Counted from the first letter of the stretch, positions 53,324 through 63,270 are shown. The stretch: 64,000 bases of DNA from Flavobacteriaceae bacterium NBU2977 (GCA_019931105.1 JAIOUW010000001.1:620001-684000); one strand, 5' to 3'. The notes: generated from the sequence alone by a model not told the origin. Translations and numbers: made by a program.

Positions 53324-54190
53324 TTAGATTTTTTTGATTATCACATCACCGTTCAAAGTCTCAAAGTCGAATTCAAGACCGCCTTTACCGATCTGTACCA
53401 CAGGTTTCGCTTCATAGCGATACTTCGTGTTCTTACCACCAGATCCGTCTTTAGTAGTCTTGGCATATTGATTTGAGATATCGAAATCGGTAAATAGTTC
53501 ACCGTTCATGCTTTTAAAAGCTATGTCTGCAGAGAGGTCTTTTTGATAGGTAATATTGATATCGCCGTTCAACGAATAATATGTTGACGAAGCGACCGGA
53601 TTATCGGCATACGAGATACGGACTTCGCCATTGATACAGTGTACTTTGGTCTGACCCGTTATGTTCATCAATTCAATACCTCCGTTGATATTATTGGCAT
53701 TGATATAGGTGCCCCTAGTATTCTTGACCAAAACCTCACCGTTATTGATAGCACCGACCTTAAGCCGGCTTTCTTTTGGCATTTTGACCTTGAAATTGAG
53801 TGTGTGCTCATACGGTGATTCTTCCCAACCATTACAATCGATTGAAGTAAAACGACCGTCCTTATAATGCATATTGGGCACATCTGGGTAAACGATCAAT
53901 CGACCATTTGCGTGCAACACATTGACCCCGACTTCCTTTTTGCCGAGTTCCAGATCGTTCGAATTACGTGCGGAAATAACCTTATCGACTTCAAGCAGTA
54001 CAATGTCGCCATCATAACCTTCAACGGTTATCGAACCGTTGAGATTATGAACTTCGAGCATTCTTTCATTTCCGGTGTTCTTGTAGGCAAGTTCTTTTTT
54101 GATAACCTCTTTGAACTCTTTTTTTTGCGCCGTGGCGTTTTGCATGCCCAAGAATACCACTAAGGCCATACAGGTAATCGTTTTTTTCAT
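53324..54190 (-). CDS. Secreted DUF4097-type protein, first copy
   Basis: A 288-residue protein with a signal peptide (MKKTITCMALVVFLGMQNATA). Strand repeats such as NLNGSITVEGYDGDIVLLEV, INNGEVLVKNTRGTYINANN, INGGIELMNITGQTKVHCIN and GLEFDFETLNGDVIIKKI give a beta-helix-like pattern. A Cys pair may form a disulfide (IDCNGWEE and VHCING). It lies 42 bp after the membrane HEAT-like protein and 39 bp before its paralogue, so the four genes are probably one operon. Members of such families often sit behind an ECF sigma factor, but their biochemical function is unknown. Confidence 0.8.
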   Translation of the reverse strand: MKKTITCMALVVFLGMQNATAQKKEFKEVIKKELAYKNTGNERMLEVHNLNGSITVEGYDGDIVLLEVDKVISARNSNDLELGKKEVGVNVLHANGRLIVYPDVPNMHYKDGRFTSIDCNGWEESPYEHTLNFKVKMPKESRLKVGAINNGEVLVKNTRGTYINANNINGGIELMNITGQTKVHCINGEVRISYADNPVASSTYYSLNGDINITYQKDLSADIAFKSMNGELFTDFDISNQYAKTTKDGSGGKNTKYRYEAKPVVQIGKGGLEFDFETLNGDVIIKKI

Positions 54191-54232
54191 GTTTCTAAAA
54201 TTTGACTGTTCGTAAATTAATTGATGAATATT

Positions 54233-55039
54233 TTAAATTATCGATGCTATCGATGTTTCCAGTTTCTTCTTGACCGATGCATCCAATTCTTTGGAACGCA
54301 TAAGTTTCTTGAACGGTTCAATCGATCTTTTCTCTTGCAAAGCCACCATTAGATTGGCCAGTGTCACTTGAACGATAGGCGAATCTTGTTTTACTATAGA
54401 CTGTACCAAACCTTCCCGCACCAAAGGCTCGTCGAGATAGTTGGTCAATGATTCTATGGCGGCCAAACGTACATTTACATTGGCATCATTGTTCAATGTC
54501 TGTAACAAGGCATTGATTACCTTTTCGTCGACCTTTGCAATTTTATTGGCCTCATTGATACCTTGCAGCCGTTTGTTGGCCGAAGGCTGATCCAATAAGG
54601 TGAGTACCAGTTTTTCACGTACGGCTTCGGTTTCACCGTTTTCGACGACCGTAGTCTTTACAAACCTCTCGGATTCACTTTCGGAATTTAAATAATAACC
54701 TAAACCAACTCCCAAGACAAGCAATAAAATGCCATAGGCCATCTGCGGTTTCCAAAGGATTTCGACAAATGTGGCCAACCAATCTCTGGAATTTCCTTTG
54801 GACTTTTCGACTTTTTCGATTTCACCGTGGAGCATCTCAAAAAAGCGCCCGTCCATCGCTTCGGAAGGCTCGGGAACTTTGCCTTCGCCAAGTCCATTCC
54901 AAGTTTGTTCCAAGGTTTCAAACTGTTCTCGATGTTCAGGATTCGCTTGCAGGAATTCTTCGAACCCTCTTCTTTCATCCTCGTTCAAAGTATCCGTCAG
55001 ATACTCCATCATCGCTATTTCAAACTTTTCCTTATCCAT
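54233..55039 (-). CDS. Putative anti-sigma factor with HEAT-like periplasmic repeats
   Basis: A 268-residue protein with one transmembrane helix (about 97-113, AYGILLLVLGVGLGYYL). The cytoplasmic part (1-95) is acidic and helical and has the YLTDTLNEDERRGFEEFLQAN pattern of anti-sigma proteins. It lacks the His/Cys zinc motif of the ZAS class. The periplasmic part (about 135-268) has helical repeats: INALLQTLNNDANVNVRLAA, TNYLDEPLVREGLVQSI and so on, like HEAT repeats. It starts only 4 bp after the sigma gene. I infer that it holds the sigma factor until a periplasmic signal is sensed; the repeats may be the sensor. Confidence 0.7.
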   Translation of the reverse strand: MDKEKFEIAMMEYLTDTLNEDERRGFEEFLQANPEHREQFETLEQTWNGLGEGKVPEPSEAMDGRFFEMLHGEIEKVEKSKGNSRDWLATFVEILWKPQMAYGILLLVLGVGLGYYLNSESESERFVKTTVVENGETEAVREKLVLTLLDQPSANKRLQGINEANKIAKVDEKVINALLQTLNNDANVNVRLAAIESLTNYLDEPLVREGLVQSIVKQDSPIVQVTLANLMVALQEKRSIEPFKKLMRSKELDASVKKKLETSIASII

Positions 55040-55043
55040 AGTA

Positions 55044-55598
55044 TCAACTATTTTCCAATTGCAAAAAAATGCTGCGCAGATCGTTCAAGGCCCTATGGGC
55101 CTTTACCTTGGCCGCTCCTTCACTACAACCCAACATCTCCCCTATCTCGCTGAACTTAATTTCTTTGTATTTACTTAAAATCAATATTTCACGTTTTTCT
55201 AACGGTAATTTCTGCATGGCCCTGTTCAACAACGATACCGAATCATTTTGATCCATTATAGAATTCAAATCCTTGTCATCGTACAGTTTGTATTCCACTG
55301 AATCCAAATCGCTGTGCCTATTTTCGTTCTTGTTCTTTCGGTAATAATCATAATTCACATTACGGGCCGTCTTGAACATCCAGGCACTATAAGACCCTTC
55401 TCCTGTGAAGGTATACCTGTATTTCAGCATTCTTACGAAAACATTCTGTACCAGATCCTCGCTAATAGCGGCATTGTTGTTCATGTTATAAAAGAACCCG
55501 AACAATCTTTTTTTATGGCGCTCGTACAGAAGGCCGAGTTTATCGAACTCGCCGGATTTTACTTTAAGCATCAATGCGTTATCGGTCAGCTGCTGCAT
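55044..55598 (-). CDS. ECF-type RNA polymerase sigma factor
   Basis: A 184-residue sigma-70 family protein of the extracytoplasmic-function type. Region 2 is at about 20-95 (LYERHKKRLFGFFYNMNNNA, SEDLVQNVFVRML, SAWMFKTARNVNYDYYRK), and region 4 at about 125-180 (LPLEKREILILSKYKEIKFS, EIGEMLGCSEGAAKVKAHRA). Region 3 is absent, as in the class. It is the first gene of the sigma/membrane protein/DUF4097 run and is likely to control that run and other envelope genes. No strong promoter match was seen upstream. Confidence 0.92.
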   Translation of the reverse strand: MQQLTDNALMLKVKSGEFDKLGLLYERHKKRLFGFFYNMNNNAAISEDLVQNVFVRMLKYRYTFTGEGSYSAWMFKTARNVNYDYYRKNKNENRHSDLDSVEYKLYDDKDLNSIMDQNDSVSLLNRAMQKLPLEKREILILSKYKEIKFSEIGEMLGCSEGAAKVKAHRALNDLRSIFLQLENS

Positions 55599-55681
55599 TT
55601 TTTTGTCTTCAAAAGGGTAAACCGAGGTTTTTGGAAAAGGTTACAAAAAATTCAAAATTTCTTTTAAGGTAGTTTTTTCGA

Positions 55682-55710
55682 ACAAAAAACGCCACCTGAT
55701 CGGTGGCGTT
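55682..55710 (-). terminator. Terminator of the M61 peptidase gene
   Basis: A perfect 9-pair stem AACGCCACC/GGTGGCGTT (55688-55696 with 55702-55710) is followed on the minus strand by six T. It lies 25 bp past the stop. Confidence 0.87.
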
Positions 55711-55735
55711 ATAAATTTAAAGAAACGAGTATCAT

Positions 55736-57610
55736 TTAGCCTTTGAGCCATGCTTCCCGAAGTGCTGATTGTTCGGTACTTGAACCTTCAGCGGTAACTA
55801 TTTCATCTACCATTAAAGTCGGGCTTCCCACTTTGCCTTCCACAGCAATTTCTTCCCCATCGCGATCGACTGTCATCTTAATTTCCGTATCGGGTGTCCA
55901 TCCAAAGCTTTGTCCTATTATCGGGCGAATCGCCTCCAAGTTGATGGGTGTGTCGTTGATGCTCTTGATGACATCACCGCCCTGAAGACCCAATTCTTTA
56001 TAGAAAGTGCTCAATTCGATTCCCTTTCGAACAAAAACGGCATTGTCATTAGACTGATCGACATCGATAAAAGGAACCTCACCATCAAGAAAATAACCGG
56101 TCTGCTTTTCCGAAGTTGTTGTTTCAAGACCAACTTTGGCCAGATAATGGGCATAGTCTATTGGCGTATCGCCGATAACGTGTGTTTCAAAAAACTCCCG
56201 CACTTCAGGGTAGGTCATCGCAACAATCTCTTCGATCAAATTTTCATCTTTGAACGGTGTATTGTTGCCATATTTCTTCGAAAGCTCTTTCATCATCCAT
56301 AGCACTCCCTTTTCACCATTGCTTTTCTCACGCAGCAATATATCAAGGGCCATATTGATCAATGCCCCTTTTTCATATACATTGGCATAATTTGCCTTAT
56401 AAGGTTCCTCTAAAATATTTTGGCTCATCACGGTAAACGACATCGCATCGTCATAAGATTTTGCATTGTTTATTTTGCCGATGATGCGCTCATAAAATTC
56501 CGTCTCATCGATCAACCCTTGCTGTATCTGAAACAAATTGGCAAAATATTCGGTGGTACCTTCGTACATCCAAAGATGTTGTGACATTTTCGGGTCGTTG
56601 AAATCAAAATACTGAATCTCTTCTGAATGAACGTTCAACGGGGTAACGATATGAAAGAACTCGTGTGAGACCACATCGACCATTGCCTGTTCCAATGCTT
56701 CTTTTTGCATCACTTCGGGCAGGACCACGACCGTTGAAGTATGATGTTCCAAAGCTCCAAACCCATTGGCATCAGTATCCCCCATTTCAGACAGGTACAA
56801 CAAAATGTTATATTCTTTTGTACCATCGACATCGCCCAAAAAGGTTTTTTGGGCGGCCATCATTTTTTCCATACGTTCTCTCAAACCAGAGGCCGTGTAC
56901 GTTCCATTTGGAGAATACACGCTTAACGTAACGGTAATATCATTGATCTTGAAAGATTCTGTGTTCGGTCTTGAATATAATATCGGATTGTCGATGACGT
57001 CGAAATAACGACTCGCCAAGAAAACCTCTATATTCGGATCATCGGTTTCGGTTTTCTTTGTTAGGGATGTGGTAGATTCCAATCCTGTTGGCTTTTTGAC
57101 CGATAGTTCGTAAGGCACCTCCTTAAGACCATCAAAATAGCCCACAAAACCATGTAGGTTCAGCATGAAATTTTCACCCTTTAGAATATTCGTGCCTGCC
57201 GGGGAAAATACGGCCTCGTCAATTTCGTTTTCGGAATCGTAGGTATCGTTGACCCAGTAGGTAACCTTGTCCAGGTTTTTTCCGTTCGAAATGTTCCAGG
57301 TATTATCATCGGCCTTAGAAACGACCAGTTCTTTTCCATCATAATCCAAAGCCTTAAGACCTTCGATATACTTACCGTAGTTGTCACTGCTATAAGTACC
57401 CGGAACCGTTTTGGGTATATAAAACGAAACCGTTTCTTGAGCAAAGGCGCCAGGATCGATCTCGACCATGACCTTATCGTCAACAATATTGTCAATATCC
57501 AAAATGGCACTGATCGGAGTTTTGTCGGCTGCAGGGATCGACTTTGCAGCACTACAGCCGTATAGCATGCCAACAACAAGCATTATTATTCCTAATTTTC
57601 TGATCATCAT
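55736..57610 (-). CDS. M61-family zinc metallopeptidase with PDZ domain, lipoprotein
   Basis: A 624-residue lipoprotein (lipobox LYGC, Cys19). It has an N-terminal beta domain, the gluzincin catalytic domain with HEFFH at about 315-319 (VVSHEFFHIVTPLNV) and a downstream Glu in LWMYEGTTEYFANLFQIQQG, which is the third zinc ligand. Near the C-terminus is a PDZ domain (about 510-590, GLQGGDVIKSINDTPINLEA). Family M61 includes glycyl aminopeptidases. It is an envelope protease. It has its own transcript, with a terminator, and is divergent from pyrH. Confidence 0.92.
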   Translation of the reverse strand: MMIRKLGIIMLVVGMLYGCSAAKSIPAADKTPISAILDIDNIVDDKVMVEIDPGAFAQETVSFYIPKTVPGTYSSDNYGKYIEGLKALDYDGKELVVSKADDNTWNISNGKNLDKVTYWVNDTYDSENEIDEAVFSPAGTNILKGENFMLNLHGFVGYFDGLKEVPYELSVKKPTGLESTTSLTKKTETDDPNIEVFLASRYFDVIDNPILYSRPNTESFKINDITVTLSVYSPNGTYTASGLRERMEKMMAAQKTFLGDVDGTKEYNILLYLSEMGDTDANGFGALEHHTSTVVVLPEVMQKEALEQAMVDVVSHEFFHIVTPLNVHSEEIQYFDFNDPKMSQHLWMYEGTTEYFANLFQIQQGLIDETEFYERIIGKINNAKSYDDAMSFTVMSQNILEEPYKANYANVYEKGALINMALDILLREKSNGEKGVLWMMKELSKKYGNNTPFKDENLIEEIVAMTYPEVREFFETHVIGDTPIDYAHYLAKVGLETTTSEKQTGYFLDGEVPFIDVDQSNDNAVFVRKGIELSTFYKELGLQGGDVIKSINDTPINLEAIRPIIGQSFGWTPDTEIKMTVDRDGEEIAVEGKVGSPTLMVDEIVTAEGSSTEQSALREAWLKG

Positions 57611-57737
57611 ATATAAAGTTATCGGTTTTAAAGCGCTGCAAGATTATAAAATTCAGTACACATGAAGGACATTATTATGAAATAATTAAGGATTCTTTTA
57701 CGCCTAACCTTACCTGCTCTCCATAATTTTTTTTGAC

Positions 57738-57745
57738 TATTTTTG
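57738..57745 (+). promoter_or_regulatory. Candidate -7 element of pyrH-frr
   Basis: TATTTTTG matches TAnnTTTG, 20 bp upstream of the pyrH ATG, so the mRNA leader would be short. No TTTG lies at the usual -33 distance. Confidence 0.4.
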
Positions 57746-57765
57746 TTCTGAATTAAACACGACCG

Positions 57766-58473
57766 ATGCAATACAAACGAATACTTTTAAAACTTAGCGG
57801 CGAGGCCTTAATGGGCGAAAAGCAATACGGAATAGACGGTAAGCGGCTCGCCGAATATGCTCAGGAAATCAGGGAAGTAGTCGAAAAAGGAATCGAAGTT
57901 GCCATTGTAATCGGGGGAGGAAATATCTTTAGGGGCCTGGCAGGTGCAAGCAGCGGTATGGATCGCGTTCAAGCAGACCACATGGGCATGCTGGCGACGG
58001 TCATCAATGGTTTGGCCCTTCAAAGCGCATTGGAAATTCAAGGAGTGCAGACGAGATTGCAATCGGCCATTCAGATCAATGAGGTCGCAGAACCTTTTAT
58101 TCGCAGAAAGGCAATGCGACATTTGGAAAAGGGCAGGGTCGTTATTTTTGGTGGAGGTACGGGCAATCCGTATTTCACAACTGATTCGGCGGCAGTCTTG
58201 CGAGCGATTGAAATGGAAGCCGATGTTATTTTAAAAGGTACCCGGGTCGATGGTATCTATACCTCAGACCCCGAAAAAGACTCTAACGCGACCAAATTCG
58301 ATACGATATCTTTTAACGATGTTCTTAGAAAAGGGTTAAAGGTGATGGACACGACCGCCTTTACCTTAAGTCAGGAAAACCAATTACCCATTATCGTGTT
58401 CGATATGAACAAAAAGGGAAATTTGGCGAAAATCTTGGAAGGTCAAAATATTGGTACGATAGTAAATCTATAA
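57766..58473 (+). CDS. pyrH: UMP kinase
   Basis: A 235-residue amino-acid-kinase-family enzyme that phosphorylates UMP to UDP. The N-terminal [15 protein letters not shown] and the [12 protein letters not shown] loop form the nucleotide site; [20 protein letters not shown] and [17 protein letters not shown] are conserved in UMP kinases. The length is standard. It lies 43 bp before frr, the usual pairing in bacteria. Confidence 0.97.
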   Translation: MQYKRILLKLSGEALMGEKQYGIDGKRLAEYAQEIREVVEKGIEVAIVIGGGNIFRGLAGASSGMDRVQADHMGMLATVINGLALQSALEIQGVQTRLQSAIQINEVAEPFIRRKAMRHLEKGRVVIFGGGTGNPYFTTDSAAVLRAIEMEADVILKGTRVDGIYTSDPEKDSNATKFDTISFNDVLRKGLKVMDTTAFTLSQENQLPIIVFDMNKKGNLAKILEGQNIGTIVNL

Positions 58474-58516
58474 CTCCGGTACAATTTGTGCTTATCATAT
58501 TATTAAAGTTTTACAT

Positions 58517-59071
58517 ATGAATGAGGAAATTACATTTATTCTAGATGCCGCCAAGGAAAGTATGGATGCAGCGATCACCCATTTAGAGAAGGAATTCGTT
58601 AAGATCAGGGCAGGCAAGGCAAGCCCTTCGATGTTGTCTAATGTCAAGGTAGATTATTATGGTTCGCAAACACCATTGTCACAAGTATCGAACATCAATA
58701 CTCCCGATGCCCGTACGATTTCGGTACAACCTTGGGAAAAATCTCTGTTGTCTGAAATAGAAAAGGCCATTATGAACGCTAATCTGGGGTTCAACCCGAT
58801 GAACAATGGCGATTTGATCATAATCAACGTACCGCCGCTTACAGAAGAGCGAAGGATACAATTGGTCAAACAGGCCAAAGCCGAGGCCGAAGATGCAAAA
58901 GTTGGCGTTAGAAATGCCAGACAAGATGCCAACAAAGAAATTCGAGAGCTCGATATTTCTGAAGACCTCGAAAAAAATGCCGAAACCGATGTACAAGAAC
59001 TTACCGATACCTATATCAAGAAAATTGATAATTTTCTAGGGGTAAAAGAGGCTGAGATCATGAAGGTGTAA
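58517..59071 (+). CDS. frr: Ribosome recycling factor
   Basis: A 184-residue protein that splits post-termination ribosomes with EF-G. The family signature is visible in KIRAGKASPSMLSNVKVDYY, the middle part with TPLSQVSNINTPDARTISVQ, and PPLTEERRIQLVKQAKAEAE. The length matches the usual 185. It is the second gene of pyrH-frr and ends at a terminator. Confidence 0.97.
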   Translation: MNEEITFILDAAKESMDAAITHLEKEFVKIRAGKASPSMLSNVKVDYYGSQTPLSQVSNINTPDARTISVQPWEKSLLSEIEKAIMNANLGFNPMNNGDLIIINVPPLTEERRIQLVKQAKAEAEDAKVGVRNARQDANKEIRELDISEDLEKNAETDVQELTDTYIKKIDNFLGVKEAEIMKV

Positions 59072-59094
59072 TCACGTTACCAAAAAGTTTTTAG

Positions 59095-59117
59095 GCGACC
59101 AATGGTCGCTTTTTTTT
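59095..59117 (+). terminator. Terminator of pyrH-frr
   Basis: The stem GCGACC/GGTCGC (59095-59100 with 59104-59109) with the loop AAT is followed by eight T. Confidence 0.87.
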
Positions 59118-59236
59118 GTTTGAATGTTCTTTTGCTTCAACACGGCATCCCACCAATATTTTTATATCCAAAAGAAAAAATCAATATTCATTACGGAATA
59201 AAAACAGCCGTTCTAGGAACACAATCTTGCATTTTC

Positions 59237-59244
59237 TACCTTTG
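59237..59244 (+). promoter_or_regulatory. Candidate -7 element of the RND exporter gene
   Basis: TACCTTTG matches TAnnTTTG exactly and lies about 107 bp before the ATG. No good -33 element precedes it. The bases after it can form a small stem TTGCC/GGCAA. Confidence 0.35.
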
Positions 59245-59350
59245 CCCTGTTTTTGGCAAGGAAAAAGACCATGTCATATCGCGGGCTTACTTCGAACCGA
59301 TGGCTATATAGGGTATTAATTATTGGCAAAAGCAAAAGTCGCATTCTAAA

Positions 59351-61765
59351 ATGGTAGCTAAACTAACACAAGGTTTTTGGGCAAGAACTGCACGGATCAT
59401 CTTACGCAATCGTATTTTGATCTTGTTTTTGGTAGCGGCCTTTACCTTTTTCATGGGCCTTCAGTGGGATAAAATGCGCTTTAGTAGTTCTCAAGCAAAC
59501 CTATTGCCAGATGAGCACCCTGTTAATGTTCAGTACCAATCATTTTTGAACCAATTCGGCGAGGAAGGCAATGTTATTGCCTTCGCCATTCGCGACAGCA
59601 GTCTTTTTACCACTGAAAACTTCAATCGCTGGAACAAGCTCAGCAAACAATTGGCTGCTTTCCCCGAAGTTGATTTTGTCATTTCAACGGATAATCTTCA
59701 AGAATTGAAAAAGGACAATACAAAGCAAGAATTTGTATTGGATGCCCTTATCAAATCTCCCATAAAGTCGCAATCGGAATTGGACACCATCACCAAACAT
59801 CTTTTTAACGATTTACCTTTCTACGACAATCTATTGTACAATGCAGAAAGTCGAACGGTTCGTACCGTATTGTATTTAGACAAGGATATTGTCAATACCT
59901 CTGTACGCAAAGATTTTGTTCTAAAAGATCTTACCACGTTAATAAATGATTTTGAAATGGAGACCGGTCTCGATGTCCATGTCTCTGGCATGCCCTATAT
60001 TCGAACCCTAAACTCGCAGAATATCATTGACGAGATCGGCAAATTCATTCTTGCCGCGTTGGGTGTGACCTCGCTTATTTTCTTTTTCTTTTTCAGAAGT
60101 TTCCGTGCCACTATCATATCGATGTTCGTTGTTATCATCGGTGTAATGTGGGCTTTCGGATTTTTGGGACTGTTGCAATATGAAATCACGGTACTTACCG
60201 CTTTGATTCCTCCCCTGATCATTGTGATCGGAATTCCAAATTGTATTTTTTTGATCAATAAATACCAACAAGAGGTAAAAAAACATGGAAATCAGGCCCT
60301 CTCTTTACAACGGGTCATCTCCAAAATCGGAAATGCCACATTGATGACCAATGTGACCACGGCTTCCGGTTTTGCAACATTCATAATTACCGACAGTAAA
60401 CTCTTGAAAGAATTTGGTATCGTAGCCTCGATCAATATCATAGGAATTTTTATCATTTCACTTCTTGTCATCCCTATTGTATACAGTTTCATGTCGCTTC
60501 CGAAAACGAAGCACTTGAAACACCTTAACAAACGTTGGATCGATGCCTTTGTCAATTGGATGGAACACCTCGTTCGTGAAAAACGAATATCGGTTTATAT
60601 CGTATCGATCGCTTTGTTGGTCATCAGCATCATTGGCATATATCAGATAAAGATATCGGGCAGCCCCATTGAAGATATGCCCAAAAACAAACAGTTTTTC
60701 AAGGACATTCGTTTTTTTGAGGAAGAATTTGATGGCATTATGCCCGTTGAAATCGTGGTCGATACCAAAAGTCCAAAAGGTATAATGAAACCTGCTACCC
60801 TCAAGCGGATGGATCAATTAAGCGATGTGGTCGAAGAAATTCCAGAACTATCAAGACCCGTCTCAGTGGTCAACTTGGTCAAATATAGTAAACAGGCCTT
60901 TTACAACGGCATACCGAAGTACTATCAATTACCCACAACGCAAGAGCATAATTTCATCATGCAGGTGGCCGCTAAATCATCGGGAAATAGTAATCTTTTA
61001 AAAAGTTTTGCCGATAGTACCGGACAAATTGCACGGATTACGACATTTATGAAAGATGTCGGCACCGAACGTATGGAAGCTATCGAAAGTCGACTTCAAG
61101 AGAATATCGATAAATTTTTTCCGTCCGAGCGATATGACGTATATATGACAGGCAGTGCGCTTATTTTTCTAAAGGGCACCAAATATCTGGTCAAGAACCT
61201 AGTGCTTTCGTTGGCGTTTGCCATATTTCTGATCGCACTTTTTATGGCATACCTCTTTCGTTCTTTTCGCATGATCATTATTTCGCTCATACCCAATTTA
61301 CTGCCATTGGTAATTACTGCAGGGGTCATGGGCTTTGTAGGCGTACCGATCAAGCCATCGACTATTCTGGTCTTCAGTATTGCCTTCGGCATTTCGGTTG
61401 ACGACACCATACATTTTTTGGCCAAATATCGCCAAGAATTGATTGCCAACAAATGGCGGATCCAGAAGTCTGTTTATGCAGCTTTGCGCGAAACGGGTGT
61501 CAGTATGTTCTACACTTCAATTGTACTCTTTTTCGGTTTTTCGGTATTCACCATATCGAATTTTGGGGGCACGGTCGCCCTTGGGGCGTTGGTTTCGGCA
61601 ACACTTCTATTTGCCATGCTCGCCAATCTTGTATTGTTACCTTCATTATTACTTTCGTTGGAGCGTAGCATTGCCAATAAAGAAGTTTTGAAAAAACCAC
61701 AGATCGATATTTTGCCCAAAGAAGAAATGCGGCGTGGCAAGAATGTCGACGATGGCACTTCATAA
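59351..61765 (+). CDS. RND/MMPL-family exporter
   Basis: An 804-residue membrane protein with the RND superfamily layout: one helix near the N-terminus (about 20-38), a periplasmic loop (about 45-220), five helices (about 225-385), a second helix and loop set (about 415-620), and five closing helices (about 625-775). The helix-4-type motif with charged residues appears as AFGISVDDTIHFLAKYRQEL near the C-terminus, where the Asp pair would carry protons. The half-size, two-loop form is like the MMPL/HpnN/YdfJ 'predicted exporter' group, which exports lipids or hopanoids. Substrate unknown. It is followed 71 bp later by asnS. Confidence 0.87.
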   Translation: MVAKLTQGFWARTARIILRNRILILFLVAAFTFFMGLQWDKMRFSSSQANLLPDEHPVNVQYQSFLNQFGEEGNVIAFAIRDSSLFTTENFNRWNKLSKQLAAFPEVDFVISTDNLQELKKDNTKQEFVLDALIKSPIKSQSELDTITKHLFNDLPFYDNLLYNAESRTVRTVLYLDKDIVNTSVRKDFVLKDLTTLINDFEMETGLDVHVSGMPYIRTLNSQNIIDEIGKFILAALGVTSLIFFFFFRSFRATIISMFVVIIGVMWAFGFLGLLQYEITVLTALIPPLIIVIGIPNCIFLINKYQQEVKKHGNQALSLQRVISKIGNATLMTNVTTASGFATFIITDSKLLKEFGIVASINIIGIFIISLLVIPIVYSFMSLPKTKHLKHLNKRWIDAFVNWMEHLVREKRISVYIVSIALLVISIIGIYQIKISGSPIEDMPKNKQFFKDIRFFEEEFDGIMPVEIVVDTKSPKGIMKPATLKRMDQLSDVVEEIPELSRPVSVVNLVKYSKQAFYNGIPKYYQLPTTQEHNFIMQVAAKSSGNSNLLKSFADSTGQIARITTFMKDVGTERMEAIESRLQENIDKFFPSERYDVYMTGSALIFLKGTKYLVKNLVLSLAFAIFLIALFMAYLFRSFRMIIISLIPNLLPLVITAGVMGFVGVPIKPSTILVFSIAFGISVDDTIHFLAKYRQELIANKWRIQKSVYAALRETGVSMFYTSIVLFFGFSVFTISNFGGTVALGALVSATLLFAMLANLVLLPSLLLSLERSIANKEVLKKPQIDILPKEEMRRGKNVDDGTS

Positions 61766-61811
61766 GTCCAATAATTGGCTTTTTCAAGTCGGTTCTTTTT
61801 TATCAAAAACC

Positions 61812-61819
61812 TATCTTTG
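61812..61819 (+). promoter_or_regulatory. Candidate -7 element of asnS
   Basis: TATCTTTG matches TAnnTTTG, 17 bp before the asnS ATG. Transcription would start about 10 nt before the ATG. No -33 match was found. Confidence 0.4.
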
Positions 61820-61836
61820 GGGTCTAATTTTTGAAG

Positions 61837-63270
61837 ATGGTTTCAATCAGCATAAAAGAATTACTTAATAAGGAGCCCTTATCGCAAGAGGTCACCGTAA
61901 ATGGTTGGGTCAAAACCTTTAGAAGCAATCGGTTTATAGCCTTGAACGATGGTTCAACTATCAACAATATTCAATGCGTTGTAGATTTCGAGCAATTCGA
62001 TGAAGCATTGCTAAGGCAGATCAATACCGGTGCCGCTTTAACGGTAAAAGGCACTTTGGTAGAAAGCCAGGGCAAAGGGCAAAATGTTGAAATTCAGGTC
62101 AAAGATGTAACCGTTCATGGAGGTGCTGACCCTGAGACATATCCCATTCAACCCAAAAAGCACTCTTTGGAATTTTTAAGGGAAAAAGCCCATCTTCGCG
62201 TTCGCACCAACACTTTTGCCGCTGTAATGCGCGTGCGCTCGGCCTTGTCATTTGCCATTCATCAATATTTTAGAAAAAACGGATTCTATTATTTTCACGC
62301 CCCCATAATCACTGGATCCGATGCCGAGGGAGCAGGCGAAATGTTCAGGGTAACAACTTTAGATGGAAAAAACCCACCTTTAGATGGCAATGGCAATATT
62401 GATTACAAGGAAGATTTTTTTGGAAAGGAGACCAATCTGACCGTCTCTGGCCAATTGGAAGCAGAGGCCTATGCCATGGGCCTTGGCAAGGTATACACCT
62501 TCGGACCGACTTTCAGGGCCGAAAATTCGAACACTTCTAGGCACTTGGCCGAGTTTTGGATGATCGAACCAGAAATGGCCTTTTTTGATCTTGATGCCAA
62601 TATGGACCTTGCGGAAGATTTCATCAAAAGCGTAATCAAGTATATTCTTGAAAATTGTGAAGATGATCTCGTTTTCCTGGAAAAGCGATTACTCGATGAA
62701 GAAAAATCGAAACCTCAGGCCGAACGTAGTGAAATGGCCCTAATCGATAAGTTGAAGTTTATCGTGGAAAACCGTTTCAAAAGGTTGACCTATACCGAAG
62801 CAATCGAAATTCTTAAAAATTGCAAGCCCAATAAGAAGAAAAAATTCCAGTATATAATCGAGGAATGGGGAGCGGATCTGCAAAGTGAACATGAGCGTTT
62901 TCTCGTCGAAAAGCACTTTAAGTGCCCCGTAATTCTCTTCGATTACCCGGCAAATATTAAGGCCTTTTACATGCGTTTGAACGAAGATGGCAAGACGGTG
63001 CGCGCAATGGATATTTTGTTTCCCGGTATCGGTGAGATCGTTGGCGGATCGCAGCGCGAAGAACGTCTTGACATACTAAAGGAAAAGATGGCGGCCTTGG
63101 ACATACCCGAGAAAGAACTTTGGTGGTACCTTGACCTACGAAAATTCGGTACCGCCGTACATAGTGGTTTTGGCCTTGGTTTTGAAAGATTGGTTCAATT
63201 CGCTACTGGAATGGGAAATATACGGGATGTAATCCCTTTTCCACGAACCCCCCAGAATGCGGAGTTTTGA
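61837..63270 (+). CDS. asnS: Asparaginyl-tRNA synthetase
   Basis: A 477-residue class II aminoacyl-tRNA synthetase (subclass IIb). The ATG at 61837 is preferred; a TTG two codons earlier is possible. The N-terminal OB-fold anticodon-binding domain (about 10-115) begins EVTVNGWVKTFRSNRFIALN. The catalytic part shows class II motif 2 (TFRAENSNTSRHLAEFWMIE) and motif 3 (GFGLGFERLVQFATGM near the C-terminus). An insertion relative to AspRS around LDGKNPPLDGNGNIDYKEDF supports asparaginyl specificity. It charges tRNA-Asn directly. rpoN begins 40 bp downstream. Confidence 0.96.
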   Translation: MVSISIKELLNKEPLSQEVTVNGWVKTFRSNRFIALNDGSTINNIQCVVDFEQFDEALLRQINTGAALTVKGTLVESQGKGQNVEIQVKDVTVHGGADPETYPIQPKKHSLEFLREKAHLRVRTNTFAAVMRVRSALSFAIHQYFRKNGFYYFHAPIITGSDAEGAGEMFRVTTLDGKNPPLDGNGNIDYKEDFFGKETNLTVSGQLEAEAYAMGLGKVYTFGPTFRAENSNTSRHLAEFWMIEPEMAFFDLDANMDLAEDFIKSVIKYILENCEDDLVFLEKRLLDEEKSKPQAERSEMALIDKLKFIVENRFKRLTYTEAIEILKNCKPNKKKKFQYIIEEWGADLQSEHERFLVEKHFKCPVILFDYPANIKAFYMRLNEDGKTVRAMDILFPGIGEIVGGSQREERLDILKEKMAALDIPEKELWWYLDLRKFGTAVHSGFGLGFERLVQFATGMGNIRDVIPFPRTPQNAEF

